Positions 1 through 7,714 of a DNA stretch of 64,000 nucleotides are shown piece after piece. The notes below the pieces were generated by a model. The model had not been told where the DNA came from. It saw only the letters and a program-made list of their open reading frames with translations, and did not search any database. Numbering within the stretch: the stretch's first letter is position 1; every line of letters begins with the position of its first letter. Made by a program: the position numbers and the translations under genes. The stretch is from Rhodothermales bacterium (GTDB lineage Bacteria; Bacteroidota; Rhodothermia; Rhodothermales; UBA10348), in contig JAEPNP010000002.1 in assembly GCA_017643395.1 (NCBI GenBank), positions 164,290 to 228,289 of the forward strand, in the 5' to 3' direction.

Positions 1-1
1 C

Positions 2-628
2 ACGCGCGAGGCTGTGAAGCGTGTGGAGCAGTCCGGTATCGTCTTCATCGACGAAATCGACAAGGTCGCAGCACGCAGCGGCCGCTCCGGCGGCAGCGGA
101 CCGGACGTTTCGCGCGAAGGCGTTCAGCGCGATCTGCTGCCCATCGTGGAAGGCTCCGGCGTCATGACCAAATACGGATTGGTCAAGACGGACCACATCC
201 TCTTTATCGCGAGCGGAGCGTTCCATGTCTCGAAACCCAGCGATCTGATCCCGGAACTGCAGGGGCGCTTCCCCATCCGGGTCGAACTCGAGAGCCTCTC
301 AGAGGAGGATTTCCTCAAGATCCTGACACTGCCCAGGAACGCCCTGCTAAAGCAGTACCAGGCCCTGCTGGCTTCCGAAGGTGTTCGGGTAACCTTTACC
401 GATGACGCGGTCACAGAGATGGCCTCCATCGCCGCCCGCGTCAACGCTGAGGTGGAGAACATCGGCGCCCGTCGCCTGCACACCATCCTGACGACCCTGC
501 TCGAGGACATCCTCTTCAACGTGCCCGATGAGATCTCGGATGCGGACATTGTGATCGATGCGGCGCGGGTTCGTGAGAAGCTTTCCGATATTGTCGAGAA
601 TCGCGACCTGAGCCAGTACATCCTTTGA
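2..628 (+). CDS. hslU: HslU, ATPase subunit of HslUV protease (5' end outside window)
   Basis: C-terminal 208 residues of the AAA+ unfoldase that feeds substrates into the HslV peptidase; the gene enters from the left edge in an open frame. Visible are the Walker B segment VFIDEID (about residues 14-20 of the fragment), a sensor-1 stretch LFIASGAFH, the pore-proximal [13 protein letters not shown] segment with its conserved arginine, and a sensor-2 region [15 protein letters not shown]. The protein ends in LSQYIL, the type of C-terminal tail that docks into HslV in this family. hslV would be expected upstream but is not visible. The stop overlaps the start of the next gene by four bases (TTGA), suggesting translational coupling. 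Confidence 0.97.
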   Translation, partial: TREAVKRVEQSGIVFIDEIDKVAARSGRSGGSGPDVSREGVQRDLLPIVEGSGVMTKYGLVKTDHILFIASGAFHVSKPSDLIPELQGRFPIRVELESLSEEDFLKILTLPRNALLKQYQALLASEGVRVTFTDDAVTEMASIAARVNAEVENIGARRLHTILTTLLEDILFNVPDEISDADIVIDAARVREKLSDIVENRDLSQYIL

Positions 629-1521
629 GCCCCGCGCCACCCGCATCGGACACCCCCTTCCGGACGGTGTTTTCGGATCCGCGTTATGTGCGGGCGATGT
701 GCAAGGTGGGCTCGCTCCAGGTGTATGAGCATGAGGAGGTAGGAACGCTCGCGTGGCGAAAGCGGGGCCCGGTTCGGGAGGTGGTGCTGCCGCCGTTTAC
801 ACCCTTCTCCGGGCTCACTATCCCGGCCCTGGCCGAGACAGACGTGCACGGCTCCCGGGACCCCCTGAACCGCGTTGCGCGGCACCTGGACCAGGAATTT
901 GATCGGGTGCGACTGCATCTCCCGCCTGAGGCGACCGATGCGCGTGCCCTGCAGTGGGCCGGCTGGCAGGTCTCCCCCCTGTATACCTACCTGATCTCAG
1001 TGGCCGCCGGCCAGGCTGCCTGGTCCTCCGGCTCCCGCCGAGCGGTGCGCAAGGAAGCCTCCACTTTCCAGGTCGTTGAGGACGCAGGTCGTGCCCAGGA
1101 GGTGGTCCGCCTCGTTCTGGATGGCTATGAGCGCAACGGACGTGCGCTGGCGTTCTCCTCTCACAGTGTAACAGAGGCGGCGTCGGGGCTCCTGGAGGCC
1201 GGATTGGGGCGCTGCCTGGTCGCCCTTCGAGACGGACAGGCGGAGGCGGGCGTAGTGTTTCTGGTCGATGGGCCCCGTGCCTGGTACTGGCTTGCCGGAA
1301 GCAAACCCGGCCCGGCGATGACGGTGCTCATGGCATCCGCGCTTGAGAAGCTGGGCGCCCTTGGAGTCACCGACATCGACATGGTCGGCGCAAATACCGC
1401 GACGATCGCGGAGTTCAAGCGGCGGCTGGGCGGCCGCCTGGTGCCCTATTGGGCGGCGACGCGGTCAACGGGGCTTGTGGCACGCGGTGTAGCCGCGCTT
1501 GCTGCACTTCGGGGCCGGTGA
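625..1521 (+). CDS. GNAT/FemAB-like acyltransferase
   Basis: A 298-residue cytoplasmic protein with no signal peptide. The C-terminal third looks like the second half of FemAB/CelD-type GNAT enzymes: AWYWLAGS, a Leu/Ala-rich helix, then [20 protein letters not shown] and a closing VPYW strand. In this family the segment binds an acyl donor and transfers the acyl or aminoacyl group to an amine. The substrate cannot be read from the sequence; lying directly before two membrane proteins, one a flippase, it may modify a lipid-linked sugar or envelope precursor (inference). The start is a TTG overlapping the hslU stop. No in-frame ATG lies nearby, so the N-terminus is uncertain, but the frame is secure. 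Confidence 0.75.
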   Translation: MSPAPPASDTPFRTVFSDPRYVRAMCKVGSLQVYEHEEVGTLAWRKRGPVREVVLPPFTPFSGLTIPALAETDVHGSRDPLNRVARHLDQEFDRVRLHLPPEATDARALQWAGWQVSPLYTYLISVAAGQAAWSSGSRRAVRKEASTFQVVEDAGRAQEVVRLVLDGYERNGRALAFSSHSVTEAASGLLEAGLGRCLVALRDGQAEAGVVFLVDGPRAWYWLAGSKPGPAMTVLMASALEKLGALGVTDIDMVGANTATIAEFKRRLGGRLVPYWAATRSTGLVARGVAALAALRGR

Positions 1522-3032
1522 GCCGCCAGGCCCGCCTGCTGCTTCCGGTGCTGGTAACGGCGCTCGTCGCTCCGCTCCTGGCGGTGTTTCGGTTTGGATA
1601 CGCCTTTGGCATCAGCGATCAGGATGAGTTTCTCCCGCTGCTGCGCGCGCGCATTGAGCCACCCCTGCTGGAGCATGACTGGTTTGTGACCTCACAGCTC
1701 GACTCCTTTCACATCAGGTCGGGCTTTGTCTCGATACTTGAGATTCCGGCGCGTCTCCTGGGTGTCGAACTCGCCACAGGACTGCTGTGGGTGGCGGCTG
1801 CCCTTTCCCTGGCCGTGAGCATCCACCTGATTGCCCGAAAGCTGGGTGCCGCTCCGTTTGGAGCGTTCGTCGCCGCCGTGCTGGCGCTGGCACTTCTACC
1901 CCGCTGGACCCTGGGCGGGAACGCAGCCTGGTCCTCCATGCTGGTACCCTCCATGTTGGCCTGGGCGCTGTGTCTTCCGGCCGTGCTGCTGATCCTGCAC
2001 CGTCGTGCCCTGGCTGCCGGCGTGCTGGTCGGGGTCGCCGCCTGGGTGCAGATCCTGGTGGCGGCGCAGGCCGGTGCATTTATCCTTGCCGCCTTGCTTT
2101 GGAGGGATCGTTCCCTGAAAGGAGATGCTGTCCAGTTTGCCGTGCCGGCCTTGCTGTTTGCGCTGCCATTGGGGGTCCTGCTCTTTCTTTCGGGAGCCGG
2201 TTTGCCGTCGGAGTCGTTCGATGTGCTGGCACGCTTCAGGGCCCCCCACCACTATCTGCCATCGGCGTTTCCCGCGGCCGATTTGGCGCAGTTTGCGGTG
2301 CTGGGGGTTGGCGGTGGACTGGCCCTGCGTCGCACCAGACTGGCCCGCCGTGCTCCTTCAAACCGGCTGCTCGCCGGCATTTTCCTTGCGATGGGCCTGG
2401 CAATAGTCCTAGGCGTCGCGGCCTGGATGACCGGATTCAACGCGTTGTTGGCCCTGCAGCCGTTCAAGGCGTCCGTGCTCGCCTCGGTGCTGCTCTGCTG
2501 CGGCCTTGGGGCCGCACTTCCGGAGCCGCGCATTCCCGTGAGCGTCTGGACGGCCGGTTCTGTGGCAGCTATTGTGGGGATCGTGCTCCTGGCACGCGGC
2601 CATCGCATCGCCGATAGACCCGTCGTGTCGAGTGGTCCCCTGGAGCTGGCCGCCGCCGCCAGGTGGGCGGCCTCAGAGACCGCCCCCGACGCGCGGTTCA
2701 TGGTTCCCCCGTCATCCACCGGCTTCCGATTCGCGTCGGGCCGGGCTGTGGTCGCGAATTTCAAGGCCTATCCCTTTTCGGCCGGAGGCACGGCAGAGTG
2801 GCTGCAGCGCATGGTCGACATCGGAGGACTGCCGTCCTCAGAGGGCGGCACTTTGTGGTTGCGCCAGTTGGACACCGCCTACGCCGCCATGAGTGCCGCC
2901 AGAGCGCACGAAGTGGCCAACAAGTATGAAGCCGGATTCGTGGTGCGCACGACACCCTTCTCCTCCACGGATTCGCTGTTTGTGCTCCGGGAGCAACCAG
3001 GCACCGCCTTCATCTACGAGGTGCGCCCATGA
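1518..3032 (+). CDS. Polytopic membrane protein, possibly GT-C glycosyltransferase-like
   Basis: A 504-residue hydrophobic protein with roughly nine to eleven predicted membrane segments followed by a soluble C-terminal domain of about 130 residues. I chose the GTG at 1518 because it overlaps the upstream stop (GTGA) and is followed at once by a hydrophobic segment; a longer reading to 1449 would only extend into the upstream gene. The first loop contains ISDQDEFLPLL, an acidic motif reminiscent of the first extracytoplasmic loop of GT-C fold glycosyltransferases. I do not recognise the family with confidence. Position between an acyltransferase and a Wzx-like flippase is compatible with work on lipid-linked glycans. 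Confidence 0.6.
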   Translation: MSRQARLLLPVLVTALVAPLLAVFRFGYAFGISDQDEFLPLLRARIEPPLLEHDWFVTSQLDSFHIRSGFVSILEIPARLLGVELATGLLWVAAALSLAVSIHLIARKLGAAPFGAFVAAVLALALLPRWTLGGNAAWSSMLVPSMLAWALCLPAVLLILHRRALAAGVLVGVAAWVQILVAAQAGAFILAALLWRDRSLKGDAVQFAVPALLFALPLGVLLFLSGAGLPSESFDVLARFRAPHHYLPSAFPAADLAQFAVLGVGGGLALRRTRLARRAPSNRLLAGIFLAMGLAIVLGVAAWMTGFNALLALQPFKASVLASVLLCCGLGAALPEPRIPVSVWTAGSVAAIVGIVLLARGHRIADRPVVSSGPLELAAAARWAASETAPDARFMVPPSSTGFRFASGRAVVANFKAYPFSAGGTAEWLQRMVDIGGLPSSEGGTLWLRQLDTAYAAMSAARAHEVANKYEAGFVVRTTPFSSTDSLFVLREQPGTAFIYEVRP

Positions 3033-4447
3033 GCGCATCTACACACTCGAGACTGATTGGGCCGGTCGGCACCCTCGTCAGCGGGTCGGGGGTGGCGTTC
3101 CTGGTTGCTTACCTCGCAAAACCGATCCTGCTTCGCCTGTACCCGGCCTCTGATTTCGGGATTGTCGAGTTCGTGGTAGCCCTGGTGGGCGTGCTCATTC
3201 CCGTGGCTTCACTTCGCTACGAAGACGCCGTTGTGCTGCCGGAAGACGACGAGCAGGCTGCGGCGGTCTGGCGGCTGTCTCTGGGGCTCACGCTTCTCAC
3301 GACCGGCCTCTCCGCCGTAGGCGTCTGGCTGTTCGCACCCCTGGCCCCCGAAGCTGTGCGCCCGTGGCTGTGGACCGTGCCGGGTCTGCTGCTCCTGTTG
3401 CGCGCCGCTAAACTGGCCGAGCTGTGGCTCACCCGTCACAAGCGATTCGCTCTGCTCTCCGGCGGCGGCGTGGCACAGAGCATCACCACCACGGCATCCC
3501 GGATAGGGTTGGGCGTAGTTGGCGCAGGACCGGCCGGACTCTTGGGCGGCTTCGCCCTCGGACACGGCCTTAGCGCCCTCGTCTGGCTCCGCGAGACCCG
3601 CAAGCGGTGGCCCGCCGACCGCGCGCCAAGTGCCGTCCGGGCCGCTGCGCATCGGTATCGTCGTTTCGCACAGTTCGCCTCACCCGCGGCGCTCATCAAT
3701 GCCCTGGCCACCCGCCTGCCGTTCCTGCTGTTGATCGGAGCGTTCGGTGCCGAGGTCCTTGGTTGGTTCAGTCAGGCGTTCGCGGTCCTGTACGTCCCGC
3801 TGGCCCTGGTCGGAACGGCCGTGGCGCAGGTGTTCTTCGTGACCGCGGCCGAGGCGTTCCGGGCGGGCAGCCTGCGCCGGGAAACCGCGGAAGCCCATCG
3901 CTTGCTGGTCTGGGCGGGGCTTGTGCCCCTGGCCGGCGTGTGCGGCGCCGCGCCGGACGTGTTTTCGTTCGTGTTCGGGGAAGAGTGGCGTGAGGCAGGA
4001 GCCTATGCAGCCCGATTGGCTCCCTGGATCTTCATGACTGCCGTGGCCTCACCTCTTACGCGGGTATTCGATGTCACTGAGCGGCAATCCGTCGACCTCT
4101 GGGTAAACGCGTTCAATCTGGCTGTCGTATCCACGGGGATCTGGCTCGCGGTGTCCCAGGAAGACCCCCTTGCTGGAATGACCTGGCTGGGAATCACCGG
4201 GTTCCTGGCAAGAGCGGCGCAGGCTGCAGTCGCGCTGCATGTTGCCGAAGTGCCAGGGCGCAGCGCCCTCTTGCATTATGTGGTGCCGTTGCTTGCCGGC
4301 ACCGCCACCTTTGCGGCCGTGCATGTGGCGGGCACGCTGCTCTCGCCTGCGGGCACCACAGGCGTGTTTGCCGGCTGCCTCGTGCTCTGGGCCCTGGTCC
4401 TGGCGGAGGTCGTGCGCAGACAGGTTGCCCAAAGCAGCCAGGCATAA
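3029..4447 (+). CDS. Oligosaccharide flippase (Wzx/MATE-like polysaccharide exporter)
   Basis: A 472-residue integral membrane protein with about 12 to 14 hydrophobic segments and the features of the polysaccharide biosynthesis/export family: an N-terminal GPVGTLVSGSGVAFLVAYLA helix, the YPASDFGIVEF segment typical of Wzx-like flippases, and a loop with basic residues after a TM pair near the middle. Members flip undecaprenyl-linked oligosaccharides across the inner membrane. The ATG overlaps the upstream stop (ATGA), making the fourth coupled gene of the hslU run. It is closed by a strong intrinsic terminator right after the stop. The cargo is not determinable, and no full O-antigen or capsule cluster is present here. 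Confidence 0.85.
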   Translation: MSASTHSRLIGPVGTLVSGSGVAFLVAYLAKPILLRLYPASDFGIVEFVVALVGVLIPVASLRYEDAVVLPEDDEQAAAVWRLSLGLTLLTTGLSAVGVWLFAPLAPEAVRPWLWTVPGLLLLLRAAKLAELWLTRHKRFALLSGGGVAQSITTTASRIGLGVVGAGPAGLLGGFALGHGLSALVWLRETRKRWPADRAPSAVRAAAHRYRRFAQFASPAALINALATRLPFLLLIGAFGAEVLGWFSQAFAVLYVPLALVGTAVAQVFFVTAAEAFRAGSLRRETAEAHRLLVWAGLVPLAGVCGAAPDVFSFVFGEEWREAGAYAARLAPWIFMTAVASPLTRVFDVTERQSVDLWVNAFNLAVVSTGIWLAVSQEDPLAGMTWLGITGFLARAAQAAVALHVAEVPGRSALLHYVVPLLAGTATFAAVHVAGTLLSPAGTTGVFAGCLVLWALVLAEVVRRQVAQSSQA

Positions 4448-4480
4448 AAAAGGCCTCAACGTGATCCGTTGAGGCCTTTT
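4448..4480 (+). terminator. Bidirectional intrinsic terminator
   Basis: A 13-base perfect inverted repeat (4448-4460 with 4468-4480; arms AAAAGGCCTCAAC and its complement) encloses a 7-base loop, with A- and T-tracts on either side. It directly follows the flippase stop codon and can also stop transcription coming from the tRNA-Gly side. Confidence 0.9.
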
Positions 4481-4485
4481 GTCCG

Positions 4486-4557
4486 AGCGGGTGATGAGAT
4501 TCGAACTCACGACCCTCACGTTGGCAACGTGATGCTCTACCACTGAGCTACACCCGC
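4486..4557 (-). tRNA. tRNA-Gly (anticodon GCC)
   Basis: On the minus strand a complete 72-base cloverleaf folds. The acceptor arm GCGGGTG pairs with CACCCGC, the D arm is GCTC/GAGC, the anticodon stem TCACG/CGTGA encloses loop TTGCCAA with anticodon GCC, and the T arm carries TTCGAAT. The discriminator base is U, as usual for bacterial tRNA-Gly. CCA is not encoded and must be added enzymatically. Confidence 0.97.
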
Positions 4558-4615
4558 GGGCAAGACCGGAATAATACGGTTCTCAGATCAGGTTAGTCAA
4601 CGCGCCGGGCACGCT

Positions 4616-5692
4616 TCAAGAAGCCTTCTCAGTGGCCGGGGCCGCGGCGGTGCGCGAGCTCAGGCGCCCCTGGTGCACGAGCAACTCGGCGTTCAGAATC
4701 GCTCCGCCGGCTGCCCCCCTCACCGTGTTGTGAGAGAGCACGACCATGCGGATGTCCAGCACATTACAAGACCGCACACGGCCGACAGATACCGTCATTC
4801 CGCGCCCCAGATTGCTGTGTCTGCGAGGTTGCGGGAATCTTGGGTCGTCAAACACGGCCACAAACGGGTCGGGCGCCGTCGGAAGCCCGAGGCCGGCCAA
4901 CGGGTTCTTGAATCCCCTCAGCGCCCCCACCACCGCTTCAGGAGATGCCGTGCGCTTCAGCGAGAGCGAGACCGTCTCCATGTGACCGTCCAGGACCGGC
5001 ACCCTGTTGCACTGTGCACTGAGCGTAGCCCGATAGGGCGTGACCGCACCGTTCTCCAGGGCGCCGAGCAGTTTGAGCGGCTCTGTTTCGAGCTTGTCCT
5101 CCTCGCCTCCGATGAATGGGACGACGTTCCCGAGAATGTCCAGGGACGACACGCCGGGATAGCCCGCCCCGGAGAGTGCCTGCATGGTGCTGACCTGAAC
5201 CCGGTCAACACCAAATGCATCCACTATCGGCTTGAGTGCGCACACCAGTCCCACGGTGGAGCAGTTGGGGTTGGTGACAATGTATCCGGACGTGTTCTGC
5301 GCGTCGATGAGCGCGGTGTGCTCCGGATTCACCTCCGGGATGAGCAACGGCACATCCTGCCGCATCCGGTGGTTGCGGGCGTTGGAGATGACGGCGTAGC
5401 CGGCCGCTGCGAAGTCGCTCTCAATGCCACCCGCGACCTTTGCGTCCAGTCCCGAGAACACAAAATCACAGCCGATGCCAGGCTCGCAGGAGACCACCTC
5501 CATTTCACGAACGGAATCCGGAATGGGATCTGAGCCAATCCAGTTGACCGCCTCGAAATAGCGTTTTCCAGCCGAACGCTCCGAGGCGGCCAGCACGCTG
5601 ATGTCAAACCAGGGGTGGTCGGCAAGAAGGCGCACAAACTGCTGCCCGACCGCGCCTGTTGCGCCGAGAATTCCGGCTCGGAGTTTCTGCAT
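4616..5692 (-). CDS. asd: Aspartate-semialdehyde dehydrogenase
   Basis: A 358-residue NADPH-dependent enzyme that reduces aspartyl phosphate to aspartate semialdehyde, feeding lysine/diaminopimelate, threonine and methionine synthesis. The dinucleotide loop GATGAVG is at residues 10-16, and the catalytic cysteine sits in NPNCST (Cys144). The later pattern (LSGAGYPG, then HMETVSLSLK) resembles the archaeal/fungal-type subfamily rather than the enterobacterial one. I chose the ATG at 5692, which places the Rossmann strand at the N-terminus; the frame stays open 20 codons further upstream but that stretch is not family-like. It is divergent from folD with about 100 bases between them. Confidence 0.95.
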   Translation of the reverse strand: MQKLRAGILGATGAVGQQFVRLLADHPWFDISVLAASERSAGKRYFEAVNWIGSDPIPDSVREMEVVSCEPGIGCDFVFSGLDAKVAGGIESDFAAAGYAVISNARNHRMRQDVPLLIPEVNPEHTALIDAQNTSGYIVTNPNCSTVGLVCALKPIVDAFGVDRVQVSTMQALSGAGYPGVSSLDILGNVVPFIGGEEDKLETEPLKLLGALENGAVTPYRATLSAQCNRVPVLDGHMETVSLSLKRTASPEAVVGALRGFKNPLAGLGLPTAPDPFVAVFDDPRFPQPRRHSNLGRGMTVSVGRVRSCNVLDIRMVVLSHNTVRGAAGGAILNAELLVHQGRLSSRTAAAPATEKAS

Positions 5693-5795
5693 GGGATTGT
5701 GGAAAGAGAGGGGGAAGTTGCGCGGCCGGCGGGAGAACCCGCAGACCGTCAAATAGTTGTCCTCTGCGCATCAAATCCCGTTCCGATCCTTACGC

Positions 5796-6683
5796 ATGGA
5801 AGCAACAACCGCCGCCCTCATCGACGGAAAAGCAATCGCCGCCGAAGTGCGGCAGGAAGTGAAGGAGGCGGTAGACGCCTGGACGGCGAAGGGCCATCGG
5901 CCGCCCGTGCTCAAAGTTGTCCTGATCGGTGACGATCCGGCAAGCGCCTCCTACGTACGCGGGAAGAACCGCGCCTGCGCAGATGCCGGCATCGAGAGCG
6001 AGACCCTGACGTACGATGCTGATCTGCCGGAAGCAGATTTGCTGCAATTGATCGCCGACCTGAACGCCGATGACAGTGTGGACGGCATCCTGGTCCAGCT
6101 TCCGCTGCCGGACCACATCGACGAACAGAAGGTGCTCCGGGCGATCTCGCCGGCCAAGGATGTGGACTGCTTTCACCCCGAGAACGTTGGTAACCTGGTG
6201 ACCGGAGAGCCCGGCCTTCGCCCGGCTACACCCGCCGGCATCATGGAAATGCTCAAACGCTCCGGCATTGAGACCCGGGGTGCGAATGCGGTCGTCATCG
6301 GACGCTCCAACATAGTCGGCAAACCCATGGCCAATCTGCTGGTGCAGCGCGGCGTGGACGCCACAGTCACCGTGTGTCATTCGCGCACCCGGGATCTCGC
6401 CGAGGTGTGCCGGAGCGCCGACATTCTGGTCGCCGCCATCGGTCGTGCCAACTTCGTTAGTGCCGACATGATCAAACCGGGAGCAGCGGTCATCGACGTG
6501 GGCATCAACCGCGTGGATGATGCCACTCGCAAGCGGGGGTACCGACTGGTGGGCGACGTGGATTTTGAAGCCGCACGCGACGTGGCCGGACACATCACAC
6601 CGGTTCCGGGCGGGGTCGGCCCCATGACCATCGCCATGCTGCTCAAAAACACACTGTTTGCAGCCACCGGCTCCTGGTCGTGA
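5796..6683 (+). CDS. folD: Bifunctional methylenetetrahydrofolate dehydrogenase/cyclohydrolase
   Basis: A 295-residue FolD, interconverting 5,10-methylene-, 5,10-methenyl- and 10-formyl-tetrahydrofolate with NADP. Seen directly are the catalytic motif SYVRGKN with Lys57, [12 protein letters not shown], the NADP loop [17 protein letters not shown], and the C-terminal signature [15 protein letters not shown]. Length matches the family. The start is the ATG at 5796; upstream in-frame codons run into the asd promoter region. Its stop shares bases with the start of the MscS gene (GTGATG), so the two are probably co-transcribed and coupled. Confidence 0.96.
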   Translation: MEATTAALIDGKAIAAEVRQEVKEAVDAWTAKGHRPPVLKVVLIGDDPASASYVRGKNRACADAGIESETLTYDADLPEADLLQLIADLNADDSVDGILVQLPLPDHIDEQKVLRAISPAKDVDCFHPENVGNLVTGEPGLRPATPAGIMEMLKRSGIETRGANAVVIGRSNIVGKPMANLLVQRGVDATVTVCHSRTRDLAEVCRSADILVAAIGRANFVSADMIKPGAAVIDVGINRVDDATRKRGYRLVGDVDFEAARDVAGHITPVPGGVGPMTIAMLLKNTLFAATGSWS

Positions 6684-7714
6684 TGCGCCCGCAGGATGCG
6701 CTTCAAGCCGCCGCGGACTCTGCCTCAGTGGCCGCTGATTCGATTGCGCAGGACGTAGCAGGTCCTGACAGCACCGATATCATCGGCAATATCGGCCGGG
6801 AGGTCGGAGAGACGGGAAGACTGCTGGCTTCGGGCGATGTGGGCAGCGCCGTGGATCGCATTCAGACGGCGCTCCGGGGCATGCTGGAAGACTTTCTGCC
6901 GCTGCTTATCGGCGCCACGTTTGTCTTCCTGGTCTTCTATGTGGTGTACCGGGTGCTCTACGGTGTGCTCGAGGCCTCCCTGCGGCGCAGTACCCGCACG
7001 GATGAGGGGCTGAAGAACCTGACGCTGCGCTCCTTTCGCATCGGTGCCTGGATCTTCATAGGCATTATGGTGCTGGCGCAGTTCGGCGTGGATGTGACCG
7101 CACTCCTGGCCGGTCTGTCCATCGCGGGTATCGCAGTGGGCTTTGCAGCGCGAGACACCCTGGAGAACTTCATTTCGGGGGTGACCATCATGCTTGATCG
7201 ACCGTTCCGCGTGGGCGACTGGATTGATCTGGAAGGCACGTACGGATGTGTGCAGGAAGTCACGCTCAGATCCACCCGACTGCGCACGCTGAATGATCAG
7301 GTCATGGTCATGCCGAACATCAGCATGATCAGCAACAAGCTGATCAACCACTCGCTGCTGCCTTCCCTGCGCGTAGAGATCGGGTTCGGCATCGCATACA
7401 AGGAGTTCCCTGCCGAAGCGCGCGAGGTGGTGATGGCCCTGTTCGAGGATGACGAACGCCTGGACGAGACGCGCGCCCCTACCGTGGTAGTAACCGGCAT
7501 GGGAGATTCCAGCGTGGACATGGTTGCCCGCTTTCACATCACCGACCCTGCCCTGGAAGTGCCGCTGCGCCTGGAGTACGCGGAGAAGATCCGCGAGGCC
7601 CTGCGCGAGGCCGATATTGAGATTCCGTTCCCGCACCTGCAGTTGTTCATCGACGGCGCAGACGGCCTCAAAGGCCTGCGCCTGACCCAGACGCCCCATG
7701 ATTCGAAAGACTAG
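6683..7714 (+). CDS. MscS-family mechanosensitive ion channel
   Basis: A 343-residue small-conductance mechanosensitive channel that releases solutes on hypo-osmotic shock. After a hydrophilic, acidic N-terminal stretch of about 70 residues come three membrane segments. The last is the pore helix, with the Gly/Ala-rich pattern LSIAGIAVGFAARDTLENF, followed by the beta domain containing FRVGDWIDLEG and the C-terminal alpha/beta vestibule ending in IPFPHLQLFI. The ATG at 6683 overlaps the folD stop; a GTG one codon earlier is an alternative. Its 3' end overlaps the following GH13 gene by 17 bases. Confidence 0.93.
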   Translation: MRPQDALQAAADSASVAADSIAQDVAGPDSTDIIGNIGREVGETGRLLASGDVGSAVDRIQTALRGMLEDFLPLLIGATFVFLVFYVVYRVLYGVLEASLRRSTRTDEGLKNLTLRSFRIGAWIFIGIMVLAQFGVDVTALLAGLSIAGIAVGFAARDTLENFISGVTIMLDRPFRVGDWIDLEGTYGCVQEVTLRSTRLRTLNDQVMVMPNISMISNKLINHSLLPSLRVEIGFGIAYKEFPAEAREVVMALFEDDERLDETRAPTVVVTGMGDSSVDMVARFHITDPALEVPLRLEYAEKIREALREADIEIPFPHLQLFIDGADGLKGLRLTQTPHDSKD

